Source: an uncultured beta proteobacterium
GTDB lineage: Bacteria > Pseudomonadota > Gammaproteobacteria > Burkholderiales > Burkholderiaceae_C
Reading direction: 5' to 3'
NCBI GenBank assembly: GCA_903909815.1
Contig: CAIVXG010000108.1
Coordinates: 1-64,000 of the forward strand
Length of the DNA: 64,000 bases
Below, one piece after another: positions 15,907-23,892 of the stretch; the stretch's first letter is position 1, and the number at the start of each line of letters is the position of its first letter. The translations under genes were made by a program, and so were the position numbers. The notes under the pieces were generated by a model. It had not been told where the DNA came from and made no database searches. It saw only the letters and a program-made list of their open reading frames with translations.

Positions 15907-16761
15907 ATGCCTCCCGCCCTTGCCCTTGCTTCTTCGGCCGACCCGTCCGCGTTGGCCGGCGTCTGGCGCGCCGACCAGTTGGCCGCAGGCGCCGGCATCG
16001 TGCTGTCCAGCGGCCACCCGGCGCTGGACGCGCAATTGCCCGGCGGCGGCTGGCCCGTGGGCGCGCTGACGGAGTTGCTGCAGGTGCAGTCGGGCGTGGG
16101 CGAATGGGGCTTGCTGCTGCCCGCGCTGGCGCAACTGTTGCCCAGCACGGCAACGCCACGGGCGACACTGGTGCTGGTGGGCGCACCGCATGTGCCGCTG
16201 GGGCCGACATTACAGGCGCGTGGGCTGGACGCGCAGCGGCTGCTGTGGGTGCGTACCGACACGCCTGCGGCACGCGCCTGGGCCTGCGAACAGGCCCTGC
16301 GCTGCGCCGATGTGGCCGCCGTGCTGGCATGGCTGCCGCAGGTGCGCACGGATGCGCTGCGGCGCCTGCATCTGGCGGCGCACGATCACGCCAAGCTGCT
16401 GTGGGTGTTGCGCCCGGCACAGGCGCAACATGAATCCTCACCGGCACCACTGCGCCTGGTGCTCGAGTCTGCGGCACAGGGCTCGGGATCGCCGCACGCG
16501 AGCCATGTGAGCATCCTCAAGCGCCGCGGCCCGCCGCTGCAGCAGGCCGTGCCCCTGTGCCTGCACAGCGCTGCGTTGCAGGCCTTGCTGGCGGCGGCGC
16601 AGGCGCGTGGCGCAATGACTAAAGCTGCGGAGGGACCCCCGTCATTGCGAGCGCAGCGCGGCAATCCATGGTGGAGCACTGCGGTGCACGTGGATTGCCG
16701 CGTCGCTGGCGCTCCTCGCAATGACGAAGCGCTCCTCGCAATGACGAAGCGCTCGTCATAG
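15907..16761 (+). CDS. imuA: ImuA, RecA-like accessory protein of the SOS mutasome
   Basis: A 284-residue protein similar to ImuA of proteobacterial imuA-imuB-dnaE2 cassettes. The N-terminal half shows the SGHPALDAQLPGGGWPVGALTELL segment that is shared with RecA/SulA-like proteins, followed by a RecA-type core and the HLAAHDHAKLLWVLRP region. ImuA helps recruit the ImuB-DnaE2 translesion polymerase to DNA damage. The last 40 residues or so are not ImuA-like: they are encoded by a dispersed palindromic repeat (16641-16746), which replaces the normal C-terminus. Whether the protein still works is unknown, since the extreme C-terminus of ImuA contributes to partner binding in studied systems. 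SOS-regulated by the LexA box upstream. Confidence 0.88.
   Translation: MPPALALASSADPSALAGVWRADQLAAGAGIVLSSGHPALDAQLPGGGWPVGALTELLQVQSGVGEWGLLLPALAQLLPSTATPRATLVLVGAPHVPLGPTLQARGLDAQRLLWVRTDTPAARAWACEQALRCADVAAVLAWLPQVRTDALRRLHLAAHDHAKLLWVLRPAQAQHESSPAPLRLVLESAAQGSGSPHASHVSILKRRGPPLQQAVPLCLHSAALQALLAAAQARGAMTKAAEGPPSLRAQRGNPWWSTAVHVDCRVAGAPRNDEALLAMTKRSS
16641..16746. repeat. Dispersed palindromic repeat inside the 3' end of imuA
   Basis: An arm GTCATTGCGAGCGCAGCG...GCAATCCA (16641-16669) is followed by its inverted partner TGGATTGCCGCG...CGCAATGAC (16691-16724). A 20-base tail unit, gcgctcctcgcaatgacgaa, is repeated in tandem up to about 16748. The same arms recur at 20578-20680, 49059-49275, 50978-51009 and 54799-54886. 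Here it is translated as the C-terminus of ImuA (SLRAQRGNPW...). Confidence 0.9.
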
Positions 16762-16770
16762 GATGCTCGC

Positions 16771-18120
16771 ATGCACTGGATCGCGTTGCAGCCCTTGTGT
16801 GAAGCGCCGCATCCAAGTCAGACCACGGCCACGCAGGAAGAAGCGGCGCTGCTTGTGGCTTTGGGCTGGCGCGCCCTGCAGTTCACGCCGCGCGTGGCGC
16901 TGCTGGACGAAGCCGTGCTGCTGGAGGTGTCGGGCAGCGAGCGGCTCTTTGGCGGGCGCGCCGCCTTGTTGCGGCAGTTATTGGTGCCACCGCTGGATAT
17001 CGTGGCTTGGGCGCAGGGCGCCACTTCCTTGCTGGCGCTGGCTTGTCTGCGTACCGGCGTCACGCAACTGTCTGCGCCAACACCGGACGCCTTGTCCTTG
17101 CATACTTTGAGCGCGGCGCGCGAACACCTGGCCACGCTCTCGCGCCTGGGCTGCAACCGCTGGGGCGAGCTGCGTGCGCTGCCGCGCGGCGGCGTGGTGC
17201 GACGCTTTGGCGCAGGTCTGCTCGACGCGCTGGACTGCGCCTACGGGCTCAAGCCCGAAGCCCATGCCTGGCTGGTGGCGCCGGAAGTGTTTGAGGTCAA
17301 GCTCGAACTGCACGCGCTGGTGGAACACTCGGGTGCGCTGATGTTCGTGGCGCAGCGCCTGTTGGCGCAGCTGCAAGCCTGGCTGCAGGCACGGCAAAGC
17401 GGCGTGCTGGCACTGCAATGGACCTGGTTTTTTGACGCGCGGCGCAGCCACGCGCTGGGCGACGCTGCACCCAGCGACGGCCTGCGCATTCGCACCGCAG
17501 AACCGACGCGCGACATGACGCATCTGGCGCGCCTCACCGCCGAACAACTGGCGCGCTGCACCCTGGCCACGCCGGTGCACAGCCTGTGCTTGCAGTCGAT
17601 CGAGGTGACTCCCTTGCCCACGGCCAGTGCCAGCTTGCTGATCGAAGAACGATTGCATGGCGACAGCCTGCATCAGTTGGTGGAGCGCCTGGGCGCGCGC
17701 CTGGGGCCGCAACAGGTGGTGCGGCTGCAGCCCCAGGCCGAGCACCGGCCCGAGCACATGCAAAGCCTGGTGCCGGCAGCGTCGGCCCTGCAGCGCACGG
17801 TGGGCAAGAAGCGAACGGGGAAATTTTCAACCCCCGAAGATGTGCCCGGCGCGGCGCTGTACCCGAGTTGGCTGCTGGAGCAGCCGCTGCAACTGGCGCT
17901 GCAGGGCAGCCGTCCGCTGTACCAGGGCGCGCTGCAATTGCTGGTGGGGCCGCAGCGGCTCGAAGTGATGGGCTGGGCGCAGCTCGACGCACCGGCGGCG
18001 GCACTGCGCGACTACTTCATTGCGCTCAGTCCGCATGCCGGCCTGCTCTGGGTGTACCGGGAGAGATTGCCGCGGGGCCAGGCCAGCGACCTGTGGTTTT
18101 TGCACGGGATCTACGCGTAG
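16771..18120 (+). CDS. imuB: ImuB, catalytically inactive Y-family polymerase-like protein
   Basis: A 449-residue protein of the ImuB family, which resembles Y-family polymerases but lacks the catalytic acidic residues. ImuB acts as a hub that binds the beta clamp, ImuA and DnaE2. Visible parts are the little-finger-like middle region, an RLGCNRWGELRALPRGGVVRRFG helix-hairpin-helix segment, and the conserved end with AALRDYF, GLLWVYRERLP and a final WFLHGIYA. The N-terminus (MHWIALQPLCEA) is at the usual place. It starts nine bases after imuA and ends six bases before dnaE2, so the three genes are one operon under the LexA box. Confidence 0.9.
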   Translation: MHWIALQPLCEAPHPSQTTATQEEAALLVALGWRALQFTPRVALLDEAVLLEVSGSERLFGGRAALLRQLLVPPLDIVAWAQGATSLLALACLRTGVTQLSAPTPDALSLHTLSAAREHLATLSRLGCNRWGELRALPRGGVVRRFGAGLLDALDCAYGLKPEAHAWLVAPEVFEVKLELHALVEHSGALMFVAQRLLAQLQAWLQARQSGVLALQWTWFFDARRSHALGDAAPSDGLRIRTAEPTRDMTHLARLTAEQLARCTLATPVHSLCLQSIEVTPLPTASASLLIEERLHGDSLHQLVERLGARLGPQQVVRLQPQAEHRPEHMQSLVPAASALQRTVGKKRTGKFSTPEDVPGAALYPSWLLEQPLQLALQGSRPLYQGALQLLVGPQRLEVMGWAQLDAPAAALRDYFIALSPHAGLLWVYRERLPRGQASDLWFLHGIYA

Positions 18121-18126
18121 CAAGCC

Positions 18127-21100
18127 ATGGTGAGCGAACTGCCCGCGTATGCGGAGCTGCATTGCCGCTCCAACTTCAGTTTTGGCGTGGGCGCATCGCT
18201 GCCCGAAGAACTGGTGGTGCGCGCTCACGCCTTGGGCTACAGCGCACTCGCGCTCACCGACGAATGCTCCGTGGCGGGGATGGTGCGCGCGCATACCGAG
18301 GCAAAAAAAGTCGGACTCAAGCTCCTGCCGGGCAGCGTGTTCAAGGTGCAGCAAGCCGAGGGTGACGGTTTCGAGTTGATTGCCTTGCCGCGCAACCTCA
18401 ACGGCTGGGGCAACCTGTGCGAGTTCATCACCGCCGCGCGCCGCGCCGCGCCCAAGGGGGGGTACCGCGTGTCGCTGGAACAGTCAGACTTTGCGCTGCT
18501 GGCCGATTGCGAACTGCTGTTCGTGCCGCCGCGTCAGCTTCACAGCGAAGACGATCTGCAGGCGCTCAGTGCGCTGTTGACGCAGCTCTCAGTTCAGTTT
18601 GGCTCCAGCCTGTGGCTGGCGCTGGAGCTGCTGCACGGCATCGACGACGCGCTCTGGCTGCAAACCCTGACTCGGGCCAGCGCCACCAGCGGCGTGCCGC
18701 TGGTGGCCGCGGGCGGCGTGCTCATGCATGTGCGCTCACGCAAACCGCTGCACGACGTGCTCAGCGCCACGCGGCTGCACTTGCCGCTGTCGCAGTGCGG
18801 CCAGGTGGTGCAGCGCAACGCCGAGGCGCACCTGCGTCAGCGCGTGCGCCTCGGGCAAATCTATGCGCGCGCGCTGTTGGAGAACACGCTGGAAGTGGCG
18901 GCGCGTTGCGCCTTCAGCCTGGACGAGATCCGCTACCAGTACCCGATGGAGACCGTGCCGCAGGGTCAGACCCCCGCGCAGACGCTGGCGCGCCTGACCT
19001 GGGAAGGCGCGGGCTCACGCTATCCGCAGGGCATACCGGCGAGCGTACAGCAGCAGGTGGAGCACGAACTGGCGTTGATCGCCGAGCTGAAGTACGAGAT
19101 GTATTTTTTGACCGTGCACGACATCGTGCGCTTTGCGCGCAGCCGCCGCATCCTGTGCCAGGGAAGAGGTTCGGCGGCGAACTCGGCCGTGTGCTATTGC
19201 CTGGGTGTGACGGAGGTCGATCCCGCGCGCATGAACATGCTGTTCGAGCGTTTCATCAGCCGCGAGCGCGACGAGCCGCCCGACATCGACGTGGACTTCG
19301 AGCACCAGCGGCGCGAGGAGGTGATCCAGTACATCTACGCCAAGTACGGGCGCGAGCGCGCCGCCCTGACCGCGGTGGTGGTGAGTTACCGACCGCGCAG
19401 CGCCTTGCGCGACGTGGGACGGGCGCTCGACATCGATGCCGCGCTGATAGACGCGCTGTCGCGCGAACACCCCGGCATGTACAGCCGCGAGGTGCTGGCC
19501 GAGCGGCTGCAATCGGCGCTGGACCAACTGGGCCCGGATGCCGTTGTGCCTTCGCCAAAACGCCTGGCGCTGTGGCTGGATCTGTCGCGCCAGCTTATGG
19601 GCTTCCCGCGCCATCTGGGCCAGCACGTGGGTGGCTTCGTGCTGACGCAAGGCAAGCTCACGCGCCTGGTTCCCGTGGAAAACGCCGCCATGATCGATCG
19701 AAGCATCATCCAGTGGGATAAGGATGACCTGGACGCCATGGGTCTGCTCAAGGTCGACGTGCTGGCGCTGGGCATGCTCAGCGCCATCCGCCGCTGCCTC
19801 GACCTGATGAGTGCGCGCCGTGGCCATGCCTTCGAGCTGCAGGACATCCCGGCCGAAGACGCCGCCACCTACGACATGATCTGCGCCGCCGACACCGTGG
19901 GCGTGTTCCAGATCGAAAGCCGCGCCCAGATGTCGATGTTGCCGCGTCTGCAGCCGCGCTGCTTTTACGACCTGGTGGTGGAAGTCGCGATCGTGCGTCC
20001 GGGCCCGATCCAGGGCGGCATGGTGCATCCCTACCTCAAGGCGCGCGCCCATCCGCAGGCCGTGGTCTATCCCAGCCCTTCGCTCAAGGAGGCTTTGAAG
20101 CGCACCCTGGGTGTGCCGATTTTTCAAGAGCAGGTGATGCAGATCGCGATGCTGGCCGCAGGCTTCAGCGCGGGCGAGGCCGACAGCCTGCGCCGCTCCA
20201 TGGCCGCGTGGAAGCGCAAGGGCGGCGTGCACAAGTTCTACGACCGCATGGTGAGCGGCATGCTTGAGCGCGGCTACACGCTGGAGTTCGCGCAAGGCAT
20301 CTTCAAGCAGATCGAAGGCTTTGGCGAATACGGTTTTCCCGAAAGTCACGCCGCCAGCTTTGCGTTGCTGGTGTATGTGAGCTGCTGGCTCAAAAAGCAC
20401 GAGCCCGCGTGCTTTCTCACGGCTATGCTCAACAGCCAGCCGCTCGGTTTTTACAGCCCCTCGCAGCTGGTGCAGGACGCCCAGCGCCACGGCGTGCAAG
20501 TGCGCGCCGTGGACGTGATGTGCAGCGAGTGGGATTGCACGCTGGAAACGTGGCCGCCATTGAGCAATTCAGAAGTCATGGACTGCCGCGGCCCTTCGGG
20601 CCTCGCAGTGACGGGGGGTGGCCAGGGCGCTCGCGATGACGGAAGTAGGCCCTCATTGCGAGCGCAGCGCGGCAATCCATCTCTTGCCTCAGACGCACTT
20701 GCCGTCAGATTGGGTTTGCGCATGGTCTCGGGTTTGAGCGCTGCCGCCGCGCAGCGCATCGTTGCTGCAAGGCAGCAGCAGCCCTTCAGCAGCACCGAAG
20801 ATCTGGCACTGCGCGCAGCGCTGGACCAAGGCGACCTGAAGGCGCTGGCCGCGGCCGATGCGCTGGCCGCGCTGTCGGGGCACCGGCGCCAGCAGGTGTG
20901 GGACGCGTCGGCCTTGAAGGCGGCGCCGCCGCTGCTTAAGAACGTGCCGGTGGAAGAGGATTTTCTGGAGTTGCCCGCAGCGCACGAAGGCGAGGAAATT
21001 GTCTTCGATTACGCGTCCACCGGGCTCACGCTGCGGCGCCACCCATTGGCGCTGCTGCGCGAGACGCTGAGCAAAAAGAGGTTGCTCACGGCGCAGGCGC

Positions 21101-21426
21101 TGCGCGAGCTATCCAGCGGTGCCCTGGTGCGCGCCTGCGGCATCGTCACCGTGCGTCAGCAGCCGCAAACCGCGCATGGCGTCACCTTTGTCACGCTGGA
21201 AGATGAAACCGGAACCGTCAATGTCATCGTCTGGAAGGCGCTGCGCGAGCGCCAGCGCAGCGAACTGATTCACTCCAAACTGCTGGCTGTGTATGGCGTG
21301 TGGCAGCGCGACACGTCAACGCAGGGGGAAAGCGGCGCCCAGGTGTGCCACCTGATTGCGAAGAGGCTGGTGGACCTGACGCCGCTGCTCGGAAGGCTGG
21401 CCACGGCGAGCCGGGATTTTCATTGA
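18127..21426 (+). CDS. dnaE2: DnaE2, error-prone DNA polymerase III alpha-like subunit
   Basis: A 1099-residue C-family polymerase. Residues 1-250 are a PHP domain opening with YAELHCRSNFSFGVGAS. The palm carries the catalytic acidic motif DIDVDF at residues 386-391 and GRGSAANS just before it. The fingers contain GVFQIESRAQM and RPGPIQGGMVHP. The C-terminal OB fold (about 985-1080) shows VTFVTLEDETGTVNVIVW. DnaE2 performs SOS-induced translesion synthesis with ImuA and ImuB. Residues about 817-852 are encoded by a dispersed palindromic repeat and interrupt the region between the fingers and the helix-hairpin-helix part; the frame stays open. The insertion may be tolerated as a loop, or may impair activity. 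Confidence 0.93.
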   Translation: MVSELPAYAELHCRSNFSFGVGASLPEELVVRAHALGYSALALTDECSVAGMVRAHTEAKKVGLKLLPGSVFKVQQAEGDGFELIALPRNLNGWGNLCEFITAARRAAPKGGYRVSLEQSDFALLADCELLFVPPRQLHSEDDLQALSALLTQLSVQFGSSLWLALELLHGIDDALWLQTLTRASATSGVPLVAAGGVLMHVRSRKPLHDVLSATRLHLPLSQCGQVVQRNAEAHLRQRVRLGQIYARALLENTLEVAARCAFSLDEIRYQYPMETVPQGQTPAQTLARLTWEGAGSRYPQGIPASVQQQVEHELALIAELKYEMYFLTVHDIVRFARSRRILCQGRGSAANSAVCYCLGVTEVDPARMNMLFERFISRERDEPPDIDVDFEHQRREEVIQYIYAKYGRERAALTAVVVSYRPRSALRDVGRALDIDAALIDALSREHPGMYSREVLAERLQSALDQLGPDAVVPSPKRLALWLDLSRQLMGFPRHLGQHVGGFVLTQGKLTRLVPVENAAMIDRSIIQWDKDDLDAMGLLKVDVLALGMLSAIRRCLDLMSARRGHAFELQDIPAEDAATYDMICAADTVGVFQIESRAQMSMLPRLQPRCFYDLVVEVAIVRPGPIQGGMVHPYLKARAHPQAVVYPSPSLKEALKRTLGVPIFQEQVMQIAMLAAGFSAGEADSLRRSMAAWKRKGGVHKFYDRMVSGMLERGYTLEFAQGIFKQIEGFGEYGFPESHAASFALLVYVSCWLKKHEPACFLTAMLNSQPLGFYSPSQLVQDAQRHGVQVRAVDVMCSEWDCTLETWPPLSNSEVMDCRGPSGLAVTGGGQGARDDGSRPSLRAQRGNPSLASDALAVRLGLRMVSGLSAAAAQRIVAARQQQPFSSTEDLALRAALDQGDLKALAAADALAALSGHRRQQVWDASALKAAPPLLKNVPVEEDFLELPAAHEGEEIVFDYASTGLTLRRHPLALLRETLSKKRLLTAQALRELSSGALVRACGIVTVRQQPQTAHGVTFVTLEDETGTVNVIVWKALRERQRSELIHSKLLAVYGVWQRDTSTQGESGAQVCHLIAKRLVDLTPLLGRLATASRDFH
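20578..20680. repeat. Dispersed palindromic repeat inside dnaE2
   Basis: The arms atggactgccgcg...ctcgcagtgacg (20578-20613) and cattgcgagcgcagcgcggcaatccat (20654-20680) are the same two sequences as in the imuA copy but in the opposite order. The stretch is translated in frame within dnaE2 (MDCRGPSGLAVT ... SLRAQRGNPS). Confidence 0.88.
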
Positions 21427-21471
21427 GGCTCGACGCCGGCGTATGGCATTGAGCGCGCGGTCCTCCTGACT

Positions 21472-22365
21472 TCAACCGAACTTGCCCGTATCCACATAGT
21501 CCTGCGAAATCAGCGACCACCAGTCGGTGGCCAGGCCGTTGAGCACGTAGGCGTAAGGCAGCCAGCCGTAACCGCCGTCGCCCCAGCCCGTGCCCCAGGA
21601 ATTGCGGATCAGCAGGGCGCCAGTGCTGGCCACCGCGCCCGCTGCCGTGTTCTTGATCACCAGGGAATCGTTGTAGCCGACCGCCACGATGGCGTGTCCG
21701 CCCACAATCTTTTCTCCGGCCACGGGGTAGGGAATCGCGCCCTTGTTGGCGACGCTGGCCTGGGTGTAGGAGTTGTACACGGTGAAGCCAAACATCGAGG
21801 GCAAGCCAGCTGCCAGATTGGCCTTGATGGCGGCCAGCACGTTCGCCGCCGTGGTGCCGGCAGGATCGAGCCGGTAGTAGTTCAGCGCCTGGTAGTTCTG
21901 CCCAAAGGAATACAAAAAGGCCGTGGGTTCGTTGTCGAAGTTGGCAACGACGTAGGGGCAATACTCTTCGGGGGGAACGCCAAAGAGCACCAGCGCCTCC
22001 ATCGTGCTGCGCAAATAGCCGCCGCTGTCACCCGTCGTTTTCATCAGGTCGCGCGTGGCCTTGTACAGGAACAGGCGCGAGGCGTCGACATGCCTGCCAT
22101 AGGCGCGGCGCTCGTAGTATTCGACCATGCCGACACCCGCGTTGGCGGTGCACGATCCCAGGCTGAGCTGATTCTCGATCGGCGAGCACCAGGCGCGAAG
22201 ATCGACGCTGGCAGGCAAGCTTGCCGGTGCGCCCTTGGCCTTGGTCTTGGTCTGGTGCAACTTGGCCAGCATGGGCTTGACCTTGGCTTGTTCTGGCGTG
22301 TAGTCGTTGATGCTGGGCAGGTCGTGCAGCCAACCAAAACCCACGGTTGTTGATGTATCCGACAT
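21472..22365 (-). CDS. C1A (papain-like) cysteine peptidase without signal peptide
   Basis: A 297-residue papain-fold peptidase. The catalytic Cys is in NQLSLGSCTANA, the His in GGHAIVAVGYND and the Asn in IRNSWGTGWGDGGYGW. The N-terminus (VGFGWLHDLPSINDYTPEQ) matches the short lead of bacterial and phage-borne C1 peptidases, with no export signal and no long inhibitory propeptide. The ATG at 22365 follows AGGAGA, which decides the start over an upstream open frame. It stands alone between the mutasome and the LiaF-like operon. Function is unknown; a cytoplasmic or non-classically exported protease is possible. Confidence 0.85.
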   Translation of the reverse strand: MSDTSTTVGFGWLHDLPSINDYTPEQAKVKPMLAKLHQTKTKAKGAPASLPASVDLRAWCSPIENQLSLGSCTANAGVGMVEYYERRAYGRHVDASRLFLYKATRDLMKTTGDSGGYLRSTMEALVLFGVPPEEYCPYVVANFDNEPTAFLYSFGQNYQALNYYRLDPAGTTAANVLAAIKANLAAGLPSMFGFTVYNSYTQASVANKGAIPYPVAGEKIVGGHAIVAVGYNDSLVIKNTAAGAVASTGALLIRNSWGTGWGDGGYGWLPYAYVLNGLATDWWSLISQDYVDTGKFG

Positions 22366-22398
22366 GACAGGTTCTCCTTGACGTTGAACAAAAAGTAA

Positions 22399-22444
22399 GC
22401 CGATGACCGCCTGCGCTGACGCAGCGGCGGGCGGTGCTGTCGGC
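22399..22444 (-). other. Three-part leader hairpin upstream of the C1 peptidase
   Basis: Three nested pairings stack into one long imperfect hairpin: GCCGA/TCGGC (22399-22403, 22440-22444), ACCGC/GCGGT (22406-22410, 22431-22435) and CTGCG/CGCAG (22411-22415, 22420-22424). It lies about 35 bases before the peptidase start with no T run. The rest of the 394-base gap 22366-22759 is AT-richer than its surroundings (22550-22625) and probably holds the divergent promoters; no other gene is seen there. Confidence 0.45.
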
Positions 22445-22759
22445 ATACACCTTGCAGGTAGGGAGCGGCGTCGACCCCGGATTTCCAAGCCCTCTGGAGT
22501 GATGACTCGGAGCGCAATTCCATGAGCCGGACGCGATCCAGCTGCCTACTGAATAAGATTATCAAATAGACATCATTGTGGCAATGAATATGAATACATG
22601 TTGGTCAACTTTGGCATAAAGCAAGCGCAAGGCCTTGCCATCCACGCTGCCTTGGATTCGTCGTTCACCGATCCAAACGCCGTATCCGCCGAAAATCGAA
22701 TGACAGACCCGGTGCTGCAGGCTATCGTGGCGTCATCTCAACTCAACGAGGATTGATAA

Positions 22760-23176
22760 ATGAACCTGCACACCGCTCGAAACGAGATCCGAGACTGCCG
22801 CGATGACCGGCCACGCCGACAGCTGCTTTGGGGTTTGGCTCTGGTGATTTTTGGCACCCTATTTTTGCTGGATCGGTTGAACTATTTTGACCTCACGCTG
22901 TACCTTGGGCCGCAAGCGAAATGGTGGCATTTCCTGCCCCTGTTGCTGGCTCTGGGCGGGCTGATCCGCTTGCTCAGCGCCAATTCCGTCAGGCAGGTCG
23001 CGAAGGGCTTGGTGCGGATCGTGGTTGGCCTTTGGCTGTTCGCCTGCCTGGAACTGTGGGCCGGACTGACATTTGAAAATAGCTGGCCGGTGTTGCTGGT
23101 TGCCGCGGGTGCCCAGATGCTGGTGCGCGGCTGGTATGGTCGAGGTTCAAAATCAGGCGAAGAGGTGACTCCGTGA
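22760..23176 (+). CDS. LiaI/LiaF-like transmembrane protein
   Basis: A 138-residue membrane protein with four hydrophobic segments arranged as in the LiaI/LiaF-like TM module (LLWGLALVIFGTLFLLDRLNYFDLT, then WWHFLPLLLALGGLIRLL, VRIVVGLWLFACLELWAGL, WPVLLVAAGAQMLVRGW). There is no extracytoplasmic domain. The ATG follows GAGG. It overlaps the next gene, a longer LiaF-like protein, by four bases, so the two are coupled. Such proteins modulate envelope-stress signalling in Firmicutes; in this organism the role is inferred from the linked two-component genes. Confidence 0.78.
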   Translation: MNLHTARNEIRDCRDDRPRRQLLWGLALVIFGTLFLLDRLNYFDLTLYLGPQAKWWHFLPLLLALGGLIRLLSANSVRQVAKGLVRIVVGLWLFACLELWAGLTFENSWPVLLVAAGAQMLVRGWYGRGSKSGEEVTP

Positions 23177-23871
23177 ACGGTAATCGAGATCAGACCCGCG
23201 TCGTTCTGGGCGCCTTCGTCGTCCTCATCGGCGTGCTGGCGTTGGCAGACAATCTGTTTCAAATCAATACCCGTCAGATCATCCAGTTCTGGCCGGCGGT
23301 ATTCGTGCTGGTCGGGGCCATCAACATCAGTCAAACGCGTCGCCCCGGGGGCTACGTGGTGGGCGCCGTGCTGATGGCGCTCGGGGTGCTGATGACCTTG
23401 TCCAACGTGGGGCTGATCAGCTTTCATGTGCGCGACTGGTGGCCGCTGTTTTTGATCGCAGCCGGCATCGCCATGATTTCTCGCGGCGGTCTGCGCCGCA
23501 GCCGCTATGGCGTGCAACAGCCCTGGGACGCTGCGAGCGAAGCGGGCTCGGACGTGAATGCGATCGCGGTCATGAGCGGCAACAAGCTGACCGTGGTTTC
23601 GCAAGATTTCCGCCAGGGCGAGGCCACGGCGGTGATGGGGGGGGTGGAGATCGATTTCCGCCAGGCGGTGATTCAAACCGAAGCCCATTTGAGAGCCTTC
23701 GCCTTTTGGGGCGGCGTCCAGATCAAGGTCCCCGCCGACTGGAGCGTGGAGTGTCGGGTGGTGTCGATCATGGGCGGAATGGAAGACAAAACCATCCCCG
23801 CTGCCCAGGCCACGAAGAGATTGGTGGTCGATGGCTTTGTGATGATGGGCGCAGTCGTCATCAAGAACTGA
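23173..23871 (+). CDS. LiaF-like envelope-stress membrane protein
   Basis: A 232-residue protein that starts with GTG (23173, overlapping the previous stop as GTGA). Residues 10-115 contain four membrane segments of the same LiaF-type module as the preceding gene. Residues about 135-232 form the C-terminal LiaF beta domain, with repeated short motifs such as AVMSGNKLTVVSQDF, AVMGGVEIDFRQA, AFWGGVQIKVPADW and SIMGGMEDK. LiaF proteins restrain the LiaS kinase in Bacillus. Here the genes immediately downstream encode a LytS-like kinase and a LytTR regulator, not LiaSR, suggesting that LiaF has been paired with a different signalling system. Confidence 0.85.
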   Translation: MNGNRDQTRVVLGAFVVLIGVLALADNLFQINTRQIIQFWPAVFVLVGAINISQTRRPGGYVVGAVLMALGVLMTLSNVGLISFHVRDWWPLFLIAAGIAMISRGGLRRSRYGVQQPWDAASEAGSDVNAIAVMSGNKLTVVSQDFRQGEATAVMGGVEIDFRQAVIQTEAHLRAFAFWGGVQIKVPADWSVECRVVSIMGGMEDKTIPAAQATKRLVVDGFVMMGAVVIKN

Positions 23872-23892
23872 TCCCGCTCCAAGCAAGCCGGC

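Noticed and set aside
14481-16349. A 622-residue extension of the murA frame
   Set aside because: The extra N-terminal codons run antisense to imuA and include the LexA box region; MurA homology starts at the ATG at 15758.
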